Shown: positions 1-4,743 of the stretch, piece after piece
How positions within the stretch are numbered: position 1 is the first letter of the stretch
Layout: each line of letters begins with the position of its first letter
Source of the DNA: Nitratifractor sp.
Lineage (GTDB): Bacteria > Campylobacterota > Campylobacteria > Campylobacterales > Sulfurovaceae
Assembly: GCA_015490055.1 (NCBI GenBank)
Contig: WFYP01000176.1
Span: 1 to 5,054, forward strand
Length of the DNA: 5,054 bases
Direction: 5' to 3'
Program-made: the position numbers and the translations under genes
The notes under the pieces: generated by a model
What the model was told of the DNA's origin: nothing
The model's input: only the letters and a program-made list of their open reading frames with translations
Database searches by the model: none

Positions 1-323
1 AAGCTTTAGAGGACTTTTTAAAAACCACTGGTGCTTTATATGATGAAACTAGAGTGCAACTATTAAAGTTTATTGATAAATATGGTGCTATGTGCATTTG
101 CGATTTGCAAAATTCTTTTAATATGTTGCAGTCTAGGCTATCGAGACATATAAAAATATTAAAAGATAGTGGATTTTTATCTATAAAAAAAGATGGCAGA
201 TGGTCATATTACTCTATTAGAACACCATTAGATAGATTTAGATTACAAGCTATCGAAGAGATAAGAACCATACCAATTAGTTTGCCAGAACTAAAAAAAA
301 TCTCTAGCGATTGTGAAATTTAA
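1..323 (+). CDS. arsR: ArsR/SmtB-family metalloregulator, 5' end outside window
   Basis: This is the 3' part of a winged-helix repressor of the ArsR/SmtB family, which leaves its operator when arsenite or a related metal binds cysteine thiols. The frame is open to the left edge (first full codon at base 3) and encodes 106 residues. The family hallmark DETRVQLLKFI spans the GTG at base 54, so that GTG is internal and the true start lies upstream. Next comes MCICDLQ at the position of the ELCVCDLC arsenic site of classical ArsR. The first two cysteines are present but the third position is Gln. The recognition helix reads QSRLSRHIKILKDSGFL, followed by a wing with GRWSYYSI. A further Cys lies three residues from the C-terminus (SDCEI) and could supply a third thiol. 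The gene is followed after 16 bases by the CAKC redox gene, so the two are probably cotranscribed. The family call is firm; the exact ligand is inferred. Confidence 0.85.
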   Translation, partial: ALEDFLKTTGALYDETRVQLLKFIDKYGAMCICDLQNSFNMLQSRLSRHIKILKDSGFLSIKKDGRWSYYSIRTPLDRFRLQAIEEIRTIPISLPELKKISSDCEI

Positions 324-339
324 CTTACAAAGGAAGAAA

Positions 340-567
340 ATGAAAATAGAAATTTTAGGAACAGGCTGTGCAAAATGCAAAGCTTTAGAAAAGAATGTAA
401 TAGAAGCTATAGCAAAAAGTGGAAAATTTGCACAAGTTGAAAAAGTAGAAGATATTAACAAAATTATGGAGTATGGAGTAATGAGTACGCCAGGTTTAGT
501 AATTGATGGCAAAGTTGTAAGCACAGGAAAACTACTAAGTGTAGAAGAGATTATGAATTTGATTTAG
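340..567 (+). CDS. Small thioredoxin-fold redox-active disulfide protein
   Basis: A 75-residue cytoplasmic protein of the 'small redox-active disulfide protein 2' / thioredoxin-like family. It opens with the beta strand MKIEILGTG and the active site C10-A-K-C13. A helix follows, then VEKVEDINKIMEYGV and the cis-proline segment MSTPGLVIDGKVV (Pro51), closing with a helix at SVEEIMNLI. The length is normal for the family. The start at 340 was chosen because AAGGA at 330-334 lies 5 bases upstream; an in-frame GTG at 313 would overlap arsR and add residues outside the fold. In other bacteria this family is often found beside ArsR regulators and DUF318/ArsP-type permeases, as here. A role in thiol-disulfide exchange for the permease, or in handling metal thiolates, is an inference. 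No signal peptide is visible. Confidence 0.9.
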   Translation: MKIEILGTGCAKCKALEKNVIEAIAKSGKFAQVEKVEDINKIMEYGVMSTPGLVIDGKVVSTGKLLSVEEIMNLI

Positions 568-636
568 TATATTAGTAATTTGTTATTGGTTATTAGTGGA
601 TAAATGCTTGAAAGTTTTTTGAAAGTTCTAGCTAAC

Positions 637-708
637 GAGCAGACTCATGTGTCTGCCCCTATATAAAGCATTTTAGTATTTGTAGGGGACGACCTATGTG
701 TCGTCCCG
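637..708. repeat. REP/BIME-like inverted hairpin pair, copy A
   Basis: Two outward-facing hairpins. The right one is GTAG (682-685) followed at once by GGGACGAC (686-693), loop CTATGT (694-699) and GTCGTCCC (700-707), a perfect 8-bp stem. The left one, in inverted orientation, has stem GCAGAC (639-644) / GTCTGC (651-656) plus an outer G-C pair beyond one mismatch; its foot reads ATAG rather than GTAG. A GTAG tetranucleotide at the foot of a hairpin is the hallmark of REP sequences recognised by RAYT (TnpA-REP) proteins. No transposase gene is in this window, so mobilisation is inferred. Confidence 0.7.
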
Positions 709-716
709 TGAATTCG

Positions 717-764
717 AAACTACTGTAAATATTTGTTAATGACTTTTAACATATTTGGTAGTTT
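717..764. repeat. Imperfect intergenic stem-loop
   Basis: Left arm AAACTAC, AAATAT and GTTAA (717-739) is complementary to right arm TTAAC, ATATTT and GTAGTTT (746-764), with small bulges and the 6-base loop TGACTT. It directly follows hairpin pair A. No T-run follows on either strand, so it is not a typical terminator. It may be a decayed relative of the adjacent elements or part of a larger composite. Confidence 0.5.
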
Positions 765-844
765 AAAGCGTGAACTCATGACCAAACTAGATTTATGAGA
801 TGGTGTATTTGGGATAAATAAAGGTTAGCTAACTTTATTAGCAA

Positions 845-955
845 TTTAAGCCAACGGGCAGACACATAGGTCTGCCCCCTACAGATTGGACATATCTTAT
901 ATATTACAATTTGTAGGAGAATACCTATGTATTTTTCCGTAGTAGTTAGCTTAAA
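845..955. repeat. REP/BIME- or MITE-like element, copy B, with terminal inverted repeats
   Basis: The ends TTTAAGCCAAC (845-855) and GTTAGCTTAAA (945-955) are 11-base inverted repeats with one mismatch. Inside lie two outward hairpins. The left one is GGGCAGAC (856-863), loop ACATAG, GTCTGCCC (870-877), with an inverted GTAG at 879-882. The right one begins with GTAG (913-916) followed by GAGAATAC (917-924), which can pair with GTATTTTT (929-936) allowing two G-U pairs. In GTAG orientation the loop hexamer CTATGT is the same as in copy A although the stems differ by paired changes. The right end reaches within 11 bases of the permease ribosome binding site. Confidence 0.7.
905..910 (+). promoter_or_regulatory. 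Possible -10 element for the permease gene
   Basis: TACAAT matches the sigma-70 -10 consensus at five of six positions and sits in a T/A-rich stretch about 70 bases before the permease start. No good -35 box lies 16-18 bases upstream, although TTGGAC occurs at 886-891 with a spacer that is too short. If real, the permease promoter lies in the centre of repeat element B. Confidence 0.25.
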
Positions 956-965
956 AATTTTAAAT

Positions 966-970
966 AAGGA
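966..970 (+). promoter_or_regulatory. Ribosome binding site that fixes the permease start
   Basis: AAGGA lies 7 bases before the ATG at 978. The in-frame ATG at 927 is inside the right hairpin of repeat B and has no comparable site, so 978 is preferred. Confidence 0.75.
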
Positions 971-977
971 AAACATA

Positions 978-1937
978 ATGTTTGATTGGTGGCAAAAAAT
1001 AGTTGATAATTTAGTCTATAATCAACTAGGATTAAATAGCAAAAGTGCACTTGGTGGTGCATTGGATTTTTTTCTTTTCGATACAGTAAAGATTTTTATA
1101 CTCTTAGCAGTAATTATATTTATAGTTACACTAATTAGAAGCTATTTTCCTACAGAAAAAGTTCGTGATTATTTAGCTGGTAAGCATCCTCTCATAGGAC
1201 ACATTGCAGCAGCTCTGTTTGGTATAATAACACCATTTTGTTCATGTTCAGCTATTCCTCTGTTTTTAGGTTTCATACAAGCTCGAATTCCACTTGGTGT
1301 AACCTTTAGCTACCTAATCTCTGCACCAATGAATAACGAAATAGCAATAGCTATGCTATTTACTCTATTTGGGTGGAAAATCACAGCGTTATATATTGGC
1401 TTTGGGCTACTTGTAGCAATTATTGCAGGTATTGTTATTGGTAAAATGAATTTAGAAGATGAAATTTTAATAAAGCCACCAGAAGTTAAGCCCGCAGCAA
1501 TCGAAGAGATAAAAATACCATTTAAAGAGAGAGCTATAGAATCTTGGAACTACACAACAGATATACTTAAAAAAGTATGGTTGTATATTTTAATAGGTGT
1601 TGGCATTGGAGCTTTTATACATGGTTATGTACCTACAGAAGTTATTGTAAAATATGCGGGTGGAAATGCTTGGTATGCTGTACCATTAGCTACTATTTTA
1701 GGCGTGCCTATGTATTCAAATGCAGCCGGAGTAATGCCACTTATTGAAGTACTTACAAATAAAGGTATGCTACTTGGTACGGCTCTTAGCTTTATGATGG
1801 CAATAACAGCCTTAAGCCTACCAGAAGCCATGATATTAAAGAAAATATTATCTATGAAACTTATAGCAATATTCTTTACAACAGTTGCCTTAGGAATTAT
1901 GGCTATTGGGTTTATATTTAATACAATTTTAGCTTAA
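978..1937 (+). CDS. arsP: ArsP/DUF318-type permease (probable organoarsenical efflux)
   Basis: A 319-residue inner-membrane protein of the ArsP_1/DUF318 permease family. Campylobacter jejuni ArsP, a known member, exports trivalent organoarsenicals such as methylarsenite. Membrane segments are visible near residues 37-56, 72-100, 107-131, 134-155, 198-217, 231-250, 261-283 and 293-316. That gives two four-helix halves joined by a charged loop (156-197). The family signature ITPFCSCSAIPLFLGF (Cys88-Ser-Cys90) sits in the first half, with SAPMNNE after it; GVPMYSNAAGVMPL is the matching segment in the second half. The Cys pair is a plausible thiol ligand for As(III). The upstream ArsR and CAKC protein support a metalloid role, but the 410-base repeat-rich gap leaves cotranscription open. 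Length is normal. The stop overlaps the 3' end of the convergent prfH by 4 bases. Family call is strong; the substrate is inferred from the neighbourhood. Confidence 0.85.
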   Translation: MFDWWQKIVDNLVYNQLGLNSKSALGGALDFFLFDTVKIFILLAVIIFIVTLIRSYFPTEKVRDYLAGKHPLIGHIAAALFGIITPFCSCSAIPLFLGFIQARIPLGVTFSYLISAPMNNEIAIAMLFTLFGWKITALYIGFGLLVAIIAGIVIGKMNLEDEILIKPPEVKPAAIEEIKIPFKERAIESWNYTTDILKKVWLYILIGVGIGAFIHGYVPTEVIVKYAGGNAWYAVPLATILGVPMYSNAAGVMPLIEVLTNKGMLLGTALSFMMAITALSLPEAMILKKILSMKLIAIFFTTVALGIMAIGFIFNTILA

Positions 1938-2548
1938 AATAGTAGAATTCTACTATTTTTGCTTAAAATGTATCTTTCACTTTCAAAAATTAAAATACAG
2001 TTACCTCTCTCTAACTCTTTGCCCTCTTGCCACTGTTTGCTCTTTTGTTTGGATTCATTTGCAGTTTCGAGCTCTTGCACTCTTTTTATAAGTCGCTCTA
2101 AGGCTCTTTTTTTATTCAGGTGCTGACTTCGCTCATCGTAACTTACGGCTTCTATATTTAGTGGCTTATAGATTGCTCGAACACCTGAACAAGTGGTATT
2201 TACATGTTGTCCACCCTTTTTTGGGCTCTTCATCGTTTGGTATATAACCTTACTTTCATCGAAGCTAATAGAGTCTTGCACTTTTATAATAGCTAGCGAA
2301 AAGTACCAATTCTTTCTTTTATGTTTTGCTCTAAAAGGGCTCTGGCACCGCCACAGATGCGTACCCTCCAATTTCAAAATGGCTTCGTCGGCAGTTTTTA
2401 AAAGCACCGATTTATAGCAATCTTTGCATTTTGCATACTCTATTTTGAGTACTTCAAAACTATATCTTCCCTCTAGCCAAGTTAAAAAGTAATATATAGC
2501 TCTGCATACCTCATCTACGCCATTTCCGCTACTAATTTGCACTAACAT
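1934..2548 (-). CDS. prfH: Peptide chain release factor H (PrfH), ribosome-rescue peptidyl hydrolase
   Basis: A 204-residue class I release-factor paralogue lacking the stop-codon-reading domain. The catalytic loop KSPKKGGQHVNTTCSGVRA has Gly112-Gly113-Gln114, the triad that drives peptidyl-tRNA hydrolysis in the peptidyl transferase centre. PrfH features include the N-terminal LVQISSGNG, the segment RCQSPFRAKHKRKNWYFS (66-84) where E. coli PrfH has a CPSPYRPHHGRKNWF-like stretch, then DERSQHLNKKRAL and the C-terminal ERGN. In studied pairs PrfH acts on ribosomes cut in the 16S decoding centre, leaving RtcB to reseal the rRNA. The start is fixed by AAGGAG inside the end of rtcB, 3 bases upstream of this gene, indicating translational coupling. 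The last residues SKNSRILLF extend beyond the usual family end and are encoded by a hairpin/terminator sequence. The final 4 bases overlap the convergent permease gene. Confidence 0.93.
   Translation of the reverse strand: MLVQISSGNGVDEVCRAIYYFLTWLEGRYSFEVLKIEYAKCKDCYKSVLLKTADEAILKLEGTHLWRCQSPFRAKHKRKNWYFSLAIIKVQDSISFDESKVIYQTMKSPKKGGQHVNTTCSGVRAIYKPLNIEAVSYDERSQHLNKKRALERLIKRVQELETANESKQKSKQWQEGKELERGNCILIFESERYILSKNSRILLF
1936..1959. terminator. Bidirectional hairpin between convergent genes, inside the prfH 3' end
   Basis: AAAATAGTAG (1936-1945), AATT (1946-1949) and CTACTATTTT (1950-1959) form a perfect palindrome. In the + direction it follows the permease stop and ends in five Ts (1956-1960), an acceptable but AT-rich weak terminator. 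In the - direction the core stem CTACT/AGTAG is followed by ATTTTAA, so the T-run contains the prfH stop codon itself. The hairpin occupies prfH codons 197-204. It is likely used by the permease transcript; its effect on prfH is open. Confidence 0.6.
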
Positions 2549-2551
2549 TTG

Positions 2552-3613
2552 CTACTCCTTGTATGTTAGTATCGGGCGAAAACTTGCTACAACAGTAGCT
2601 AAACCAGCTTCTACTAAATCTTCTATAACGACATCTATATTTTTATACGCTTGCGGTGCCTCTTCGTAAAGTAGTTTGCTATCGCTACAAATCACCCTAG
2701 AGCCTATGCTTGTTCGGCAAAGGTCAGCTTTGCTGTAGTGGTTGCGAAGCTTTGCCTCTGCTGAACTTCGCTCCCACTTTCTGCCAGCACCGTGAGCTAA
2801 AGAGTAGTTAGACTTTTTAGTACTCTTAGTTGGCATTACCAAATAACTTAAACTCCCACGAGAGCCAGCTATAATAACCGCCCCTTTATCGGTCGGCGTT
2901 GCACCTTTTCTATGTAGCCAACCATCAGCAGTTTTTGTAATAGAGTTGTGTGCAGTGTCACTGACCTTTTTAATAGTTGGCTCTAGTTTTATAGCCTTAA
3001 GCAGACGCTTAGCAATCTGGGCACGGCTTAGCTTTGCATACTCTATAGCTCTATCGTGCTCTTCTAAGTACTCTTTTGCCTCATCTATACTTAAACCAAA
3101 AGATGGCTCATACTTACCAGATACTCTATCGAAAACTATCTGCCCAAAGGCTCTCGAACCACTATGAATTAAGGTATATAACGACTCTTTACTAAGCCCC
3201 GACTCTTCAAAAAGCTCCTCATCTTGCACCTTATTAACTAAATGCAACTCTGCAAAGTGGTTACCCTTGCCAATAGTTCCCAAGTTGTATCCAAGCTCTG
3301 GCAAATCAATATCTACTTCATCTAAGCTATTTACTTTAGCCAAATGTTTAGCAAACCTCTCTACCTTTATCTTTTTTGCCTTAATAGGCACTTCAAAGAG
3401 GCTCATACCACAGCCAATATCCCCACCAATTAAGTGCGGATATACTCTATCTTCAATAAGAGCTGCCATACCATTAGGCACAAGCCCAACGCTTAAATCC
3501 GGCAACCCTACAACACTCTTTACACCTTTAAAATGCGTAATCTTCTCTAAAGCCTCAACACTTCTTGTATCTATCCAATTCTTGCTTGATGCAAAAACCC
3601 TTAAATTGTCCAT
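2552..3613 (-). CDS. rtcB: RtcB-family RNA-splicing ligase, PrfH-associated type
   Basis: A 353-residue GTP- and Mn2+-dependent RNA ligase that joins 2',3'-cyclic phosphate (or 3'-phosphate) ends to 5'-OH ends. Motifs in order: GLPDL (37-41), GGDIGCGMSLFEV with metal-ligand candidate Cys68, GTIGKGNHFAELH (112-124, His119), HSGSRAFGQ (150-158), DTAHN (219-223), LHRKGATP, IIAGSRGSLSYLV, AHGAGRKW (273-280) whose His274 is the expected GMP-attachment residue, and the C-terminal EEAPQAYKNIDVVIEDL with VASFRPI. All catalytic motifs are present. One oddity: the usual PD-x-H-x-G-x-G motif reads PDLSVGLVPNG, so the His is Ser. The N-terminus MDNLRVFASSKNWID fits the PrfH-linked RtcB group, and AAAGG lies 6 bases upstream. 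The gene is first in an rtcB-prfH operon, consistent with repair of cleaved rRNA rather than tRNA splicing. Confidence 0.95.
   Translation of the reverse strand: MDNLRVFASSKNWIDTRSVEALEKITHFKGVKSVVGLPDLSVGLVPNGMAALIEDRVYPHLIGGDIGCGMSLFEVPIKAKKIKVERFAKHLAKVNSLDEVDIDLPELGYNLGTIGKGNHFAELHLVNKVQDEELFEESGLSKESLYTLIHSGSRAFGQIVFDRVSGKYEPSFGLSIDEAKEYLEEHDRAIEYAKLSRAQIAKRLLKAIKLEPTIKKVSDTAHNSITKTADGWLHRKGATPTDKGAVIIAGSRGSLSYLVMPTKSTKKSNYSLAHGAGRKWERSSAEAKLRNHYSKADLCRTSIGSRVICSDSKLLYEEAPQAYKNIDVVIEDLVEAGLATVVASFRPILTYKE
2555..2560 (-). promoter_or_regulatory. prfH ribosome binding site inside the rtcB 3' end
   Basis: AAGGAG (reading the - strand) is formed by the last two sense codons of rtcB and sits 6 bases before the prfH ATG. 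The rtcB stop TAG lies between them. Ribosomes finishing rtcB can reinitiate at prfH, which ties the output of the two proteins together. Confidence 0.85.
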
Positions 3614-3671
3614 TTTTTACCTTTATCTTTATATTATTTTCATTATTTATATATCTAATAAAACAGTCCAT
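3555..3671 (-). CDS. Possible 38-codon leader ORF overlapping the rtcB start
   Basis: A small frame opens with ATG at 3671, has a strong AAGGAG site 5 bases upstream, and runs 59 bases into rtcB in another frame. The product begins MDCFIRYINNENN and ends LDRYKKC. It is lysine- and asparagine-rich and resembles no family I know. A ribosome translating it would pass over the rtcB ribosome binding site and start codon, so it could repress or couple rtcB translation. It matters only if the rtcB transcript starts upstream of about 3683. It may also be chance in AT-rich leader DNA. Confidence 0.3.
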   Translation of the reverse strand: MDCFIRYINNENNIKIKVKNGQFKGFCIKQELDRYKKC

Positions 3672-3676
3672 TTCTA

Positions 3677-3682
3677 CTCCTT
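3677..3682 (-). promoter_or_regulatory. Strong ribosome binding site without an annotated gene
   Basis: AAGGAG on the - strand is 5 bases before an ATG at 3671. It is a better site than that of rtcB itself (AAAGG at 3620-3624). The context AAGGAGTAG-A-AATG closely copies the prfH translation start AAGGAGTAG-CA-AATG. Confidence 0.4.
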
Positions 3683-3700
3683 TTTGTTTTGTTGAGAAAA

Positions 3701-3709
3701 TGGTATAAT
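3701..3709 (+). promoter_or_regulatory. Extended -10 promoter of the WYL regulator
   Basis: TGGTATAAT is a perfect extended -10 (TGnTATAAT). The upstream DNA is T-rich, with TTTTTG at 3681-3686 as a poor -35 at 17-base spacing, typical of promoters that depend on the -10. Transcription should start near 3715-3717. Confidence 0.7.
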
Positions 3710-3734
3710 ATATCAATGACAAATAGTGTCCGAA
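3705..3734 (-). promoter_or_regulatory. Possible divergent promoter for rtcB-prfH
   Basis: On the - strand TATTAT (3710-3705) is a -10 candidate that shares the symmetric TATAATAT core with the + strand promoter. TTCGGA (3734-3729) lies 18 bases upstream as a weak -35. Such symmetric -10 regions can fire in both directions. A transcript from here would include the leader ORF at 3671. More downstream A/T-rich -10 candidates (around 3640) cannot be excluded. Confidence 0.3.
3718..3730. promoter_or_regulatory. Candidate operator GACA-N5-TGTC
   Basis: GACA (3718-3721) and TGTC (3727-3730) form a short inverted repeat just after the expected start of the + transcript and within the possible - strand promoter. 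A regulator bound here could control both divergent units. The arms are only 4 bases, so this is suggestive only. Confidence 0.25.
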
Positions 3735-3737
3735 GGA
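3733..3737 (+). promoter_or_regulatory. Ribosome binding site that sets the WYL regulator start
   Basis: AAGGA lies 5 bases before ATG 3743. The upstream in-frame ATG 3716 sits at the predicted transcription start and has no ribosome binding site; the TTG at 3689 lies upstream of the -10 element. Confidence 0.7.
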
Positions 3738-3742
3738 TAAAA

Positions 3743-4648
3743 ATGAGAAACTCACTATATAGAACAATAGAGATACTAAAACTCTTAAACGAAGGTAAGA
3801 AGCTTTGTGTTAGTCGGCTTGCAGAGGAGTATGAAGTTAGTGAGCGTACTATTCGGCGGGATTTTGAAGTTATTCGGGATATTTTTGGTGATTTTATGAG
3901 TAAAGAAGGCGAGTGTTACCGAGCTTATGAGAGAGTGCTTTTAGATAGTGTGCTTAATGCTAGCGATTTAATGACACTTGCAAATATTGTAAACCTTTTT
4001 GACACTACGCGTAAATCTAGCCAAATCAGTGATAACACAAAAGCCCTAATTAAGCGTGCTGAGACTGTTTACGACTTTAAAACTCGCCCCTTTGAGAAAT
4101 TGACAAATTTTGATATTCTCTCTAAATTAGAGCACGCTATAAAGTTTAGAAAAGAGATAAAAATAGGCTACAGAACTCAAGAGAAAATCTTTTATGCCAA
4201 ACTGCAACCATATAAAATAGTATTTCTAAACGAAAACTTCTATGTCGTTGGGCTTTATGCAACAAAATCGAGATTTGAGTACCGCAGAGTTTCAATGATT
4301 GTAGATATTAGCTATACAGGCAAGAGCTTTAATAAAGAGGCATCTATTGTAGAATTTATAGAAAAACTACAAAGCCCTTGGGCTAACTTTAAAGGCGATG
4401 AAGTAGAGGTGATACTAAAAGCCGATAAATCTATCGCTAGATACTTTAAACGCAAAAAATATTTAGCATCTCAGCGAATTTTGCAAGAGTACGAAGATGG
4501 CTCAATAAAGCTTAGCTACCGTGTTACAAACTTTAGAGAGGTAGAGGATATTGTAATTAAGTGGCTACCAAAAATAGAGATACTAGAGCCAAGAAATTTA
4601 AAAAAGATGATGAAACGAAGTCTTAGAAAGAAACTAGGAGCTCTATAA
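3743..4648 (+). CDS. HTH/WYL-domain transcriptional regulator, divergent from rtcB-prfH
   Basis: A 301-residue cytoplasmic DNA-binding regulator of the YafY/DeoR-like HTH plus WYL class. A winged helix-turn-helix occupies about residues 3-58, with LCVSRLAEEYEVSERTIRRDFEVI as helix-turn-recognition helix (written here as LCVSRLAEEY then EVSERTIRRD). A linker follows, then the WYL domain (about 128-193). Its signature is degenerate (Phe166-Tyr167-Val168 in NENFYVVGL), but the conserved Arg region FEYRRVSMI (178-186) is kept. The C-terminal WCX domain spans about 219-295. WYL domains bind nucleic-acid or nucleotide-type ligands and control phage-defence and DNA-damage genes in several bacteria. 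Divergence from rtcB-prfH suggests this protein senses RNA damage products and controls the repair operon, possibly also itself. That role is inferred. Length is typical and the frame intact. Confidence 0.88.
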   Translation: MRNSLYRTIEILKLLNEGKKLCVSRLAEEYEVSERTIRRDFEVIRDIFGDFMSKEGECYRAYERVLLDSVLNASDLMTLANIVNLFDTTRKSSQISDNTKALIKRAETVYDFKTRPFEKLTNFDILSKLEHAIKFRKEIKIGYRTQEKIFYAKLQPYKIVFLNENFYVVGLYATKSRFEYRRVSMIVDISYTGKSFNKEASIVEFIEKLQSPWANFKGDEVEVILKADKSIARYFKRKKYLASQRILQEYEDGSIKLSYRVTNFREVEDIVIKWLPKIEILEPRNLKKMMKRSLRKKLGAL

Positions 4649-4707
4649 CTTATATAACTGAAGGGCACCTCCAATGCTATTAAGTTAAGGATATTACATC
4701 CATTTTT

Positions 4708-4743
4708 TTGGCTTTAAGCTAAAAGCCGAAAGCTTAAAGCTAA
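4708..4743. repeat. 13-bp stem-loop downstream of the WYL gene
   Basis: TTGGCTTTAAGCT (4708-4720) pairs with AGCTTAAAGCTAA (4731-4743) with one G-U pair and a 10-base loop. No T-run follows on the + strand; the seven-T run at 4703-4709 precedes it. It could protect the 3' end of the WYL transcript. Its right arm also belongs to the larger inverted repeat around 4731-4888. Confidence 0.55.

Larger units (their letters stand above)
568..977. other. 410-base intergenic region filled with inverted repeats
   Basis: There is no convincing gene between the redox gene and the permease. The space holds a first hairpin pair (637-708), a separate imperfect stem-loop (717-764), a perfect 10-base palindrome GTTAGCTAAC at 824-833, and a second hairpin pair with terminal inverted repeats (845-955). 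The pieces share short motifs (GCTAAC, loop CTATGT, GTAG), so repeat insertion has probably stretched what may once have been a compact arsR-redox-permease operon. I see no strong intrinsic terminator after the redox gene, so some read-through into the permease is possible. Confidence 0.7.

Noticed and set aside
54..323. GTG at 54 as the start of the ArsR gene
   Set aside because: The conserved DETR-VQLLKFI helix reads straight through this codon and the frame is open to the window edge, so the gene is simply cut off on the left.
291..524. 77-codon - strand frame opposite the redox gene
   Set aside because: Antisense shadow of a well-supported gene with a CXXC thioredoxin fold.
637..955. CRISPR array
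   Set aside because: The repeats are inverted hairpin pairs of varying sequence, not evenly spaced direct repeats with unique spacers.
776..976. 66-codon open frame on the - strand
   Set aside because: It is made mostly of repeat element B and has no ribosome binding site or recognisable protein.
927..977. Longer permease start at ATG 927
   Set aside because: It lies in the right hairpin of repeat B, adds residues unlike the family N-terminus, and lacks the ribosome binding site found at 966-970.
2193..3695. Three + strand frames (2193-2417, 2946-3167, 3267-3695) opposite prfH and rtcB
   Set aside because: Shadows of rtcB and prfH, whose motifs are unmistakable on the - strand.
3689..3742. 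TTG at 3689 as the start of the WYL regulator
   Set aside because: It lies upstream of the extended -10 element, so it would not be in the transcript from that promoter.
4708..4743. Stem-loop as an intrinsic terminator of the WYL gene
   Set aside because: No T-run follows the stem on the + strand; the T-run precedes it.
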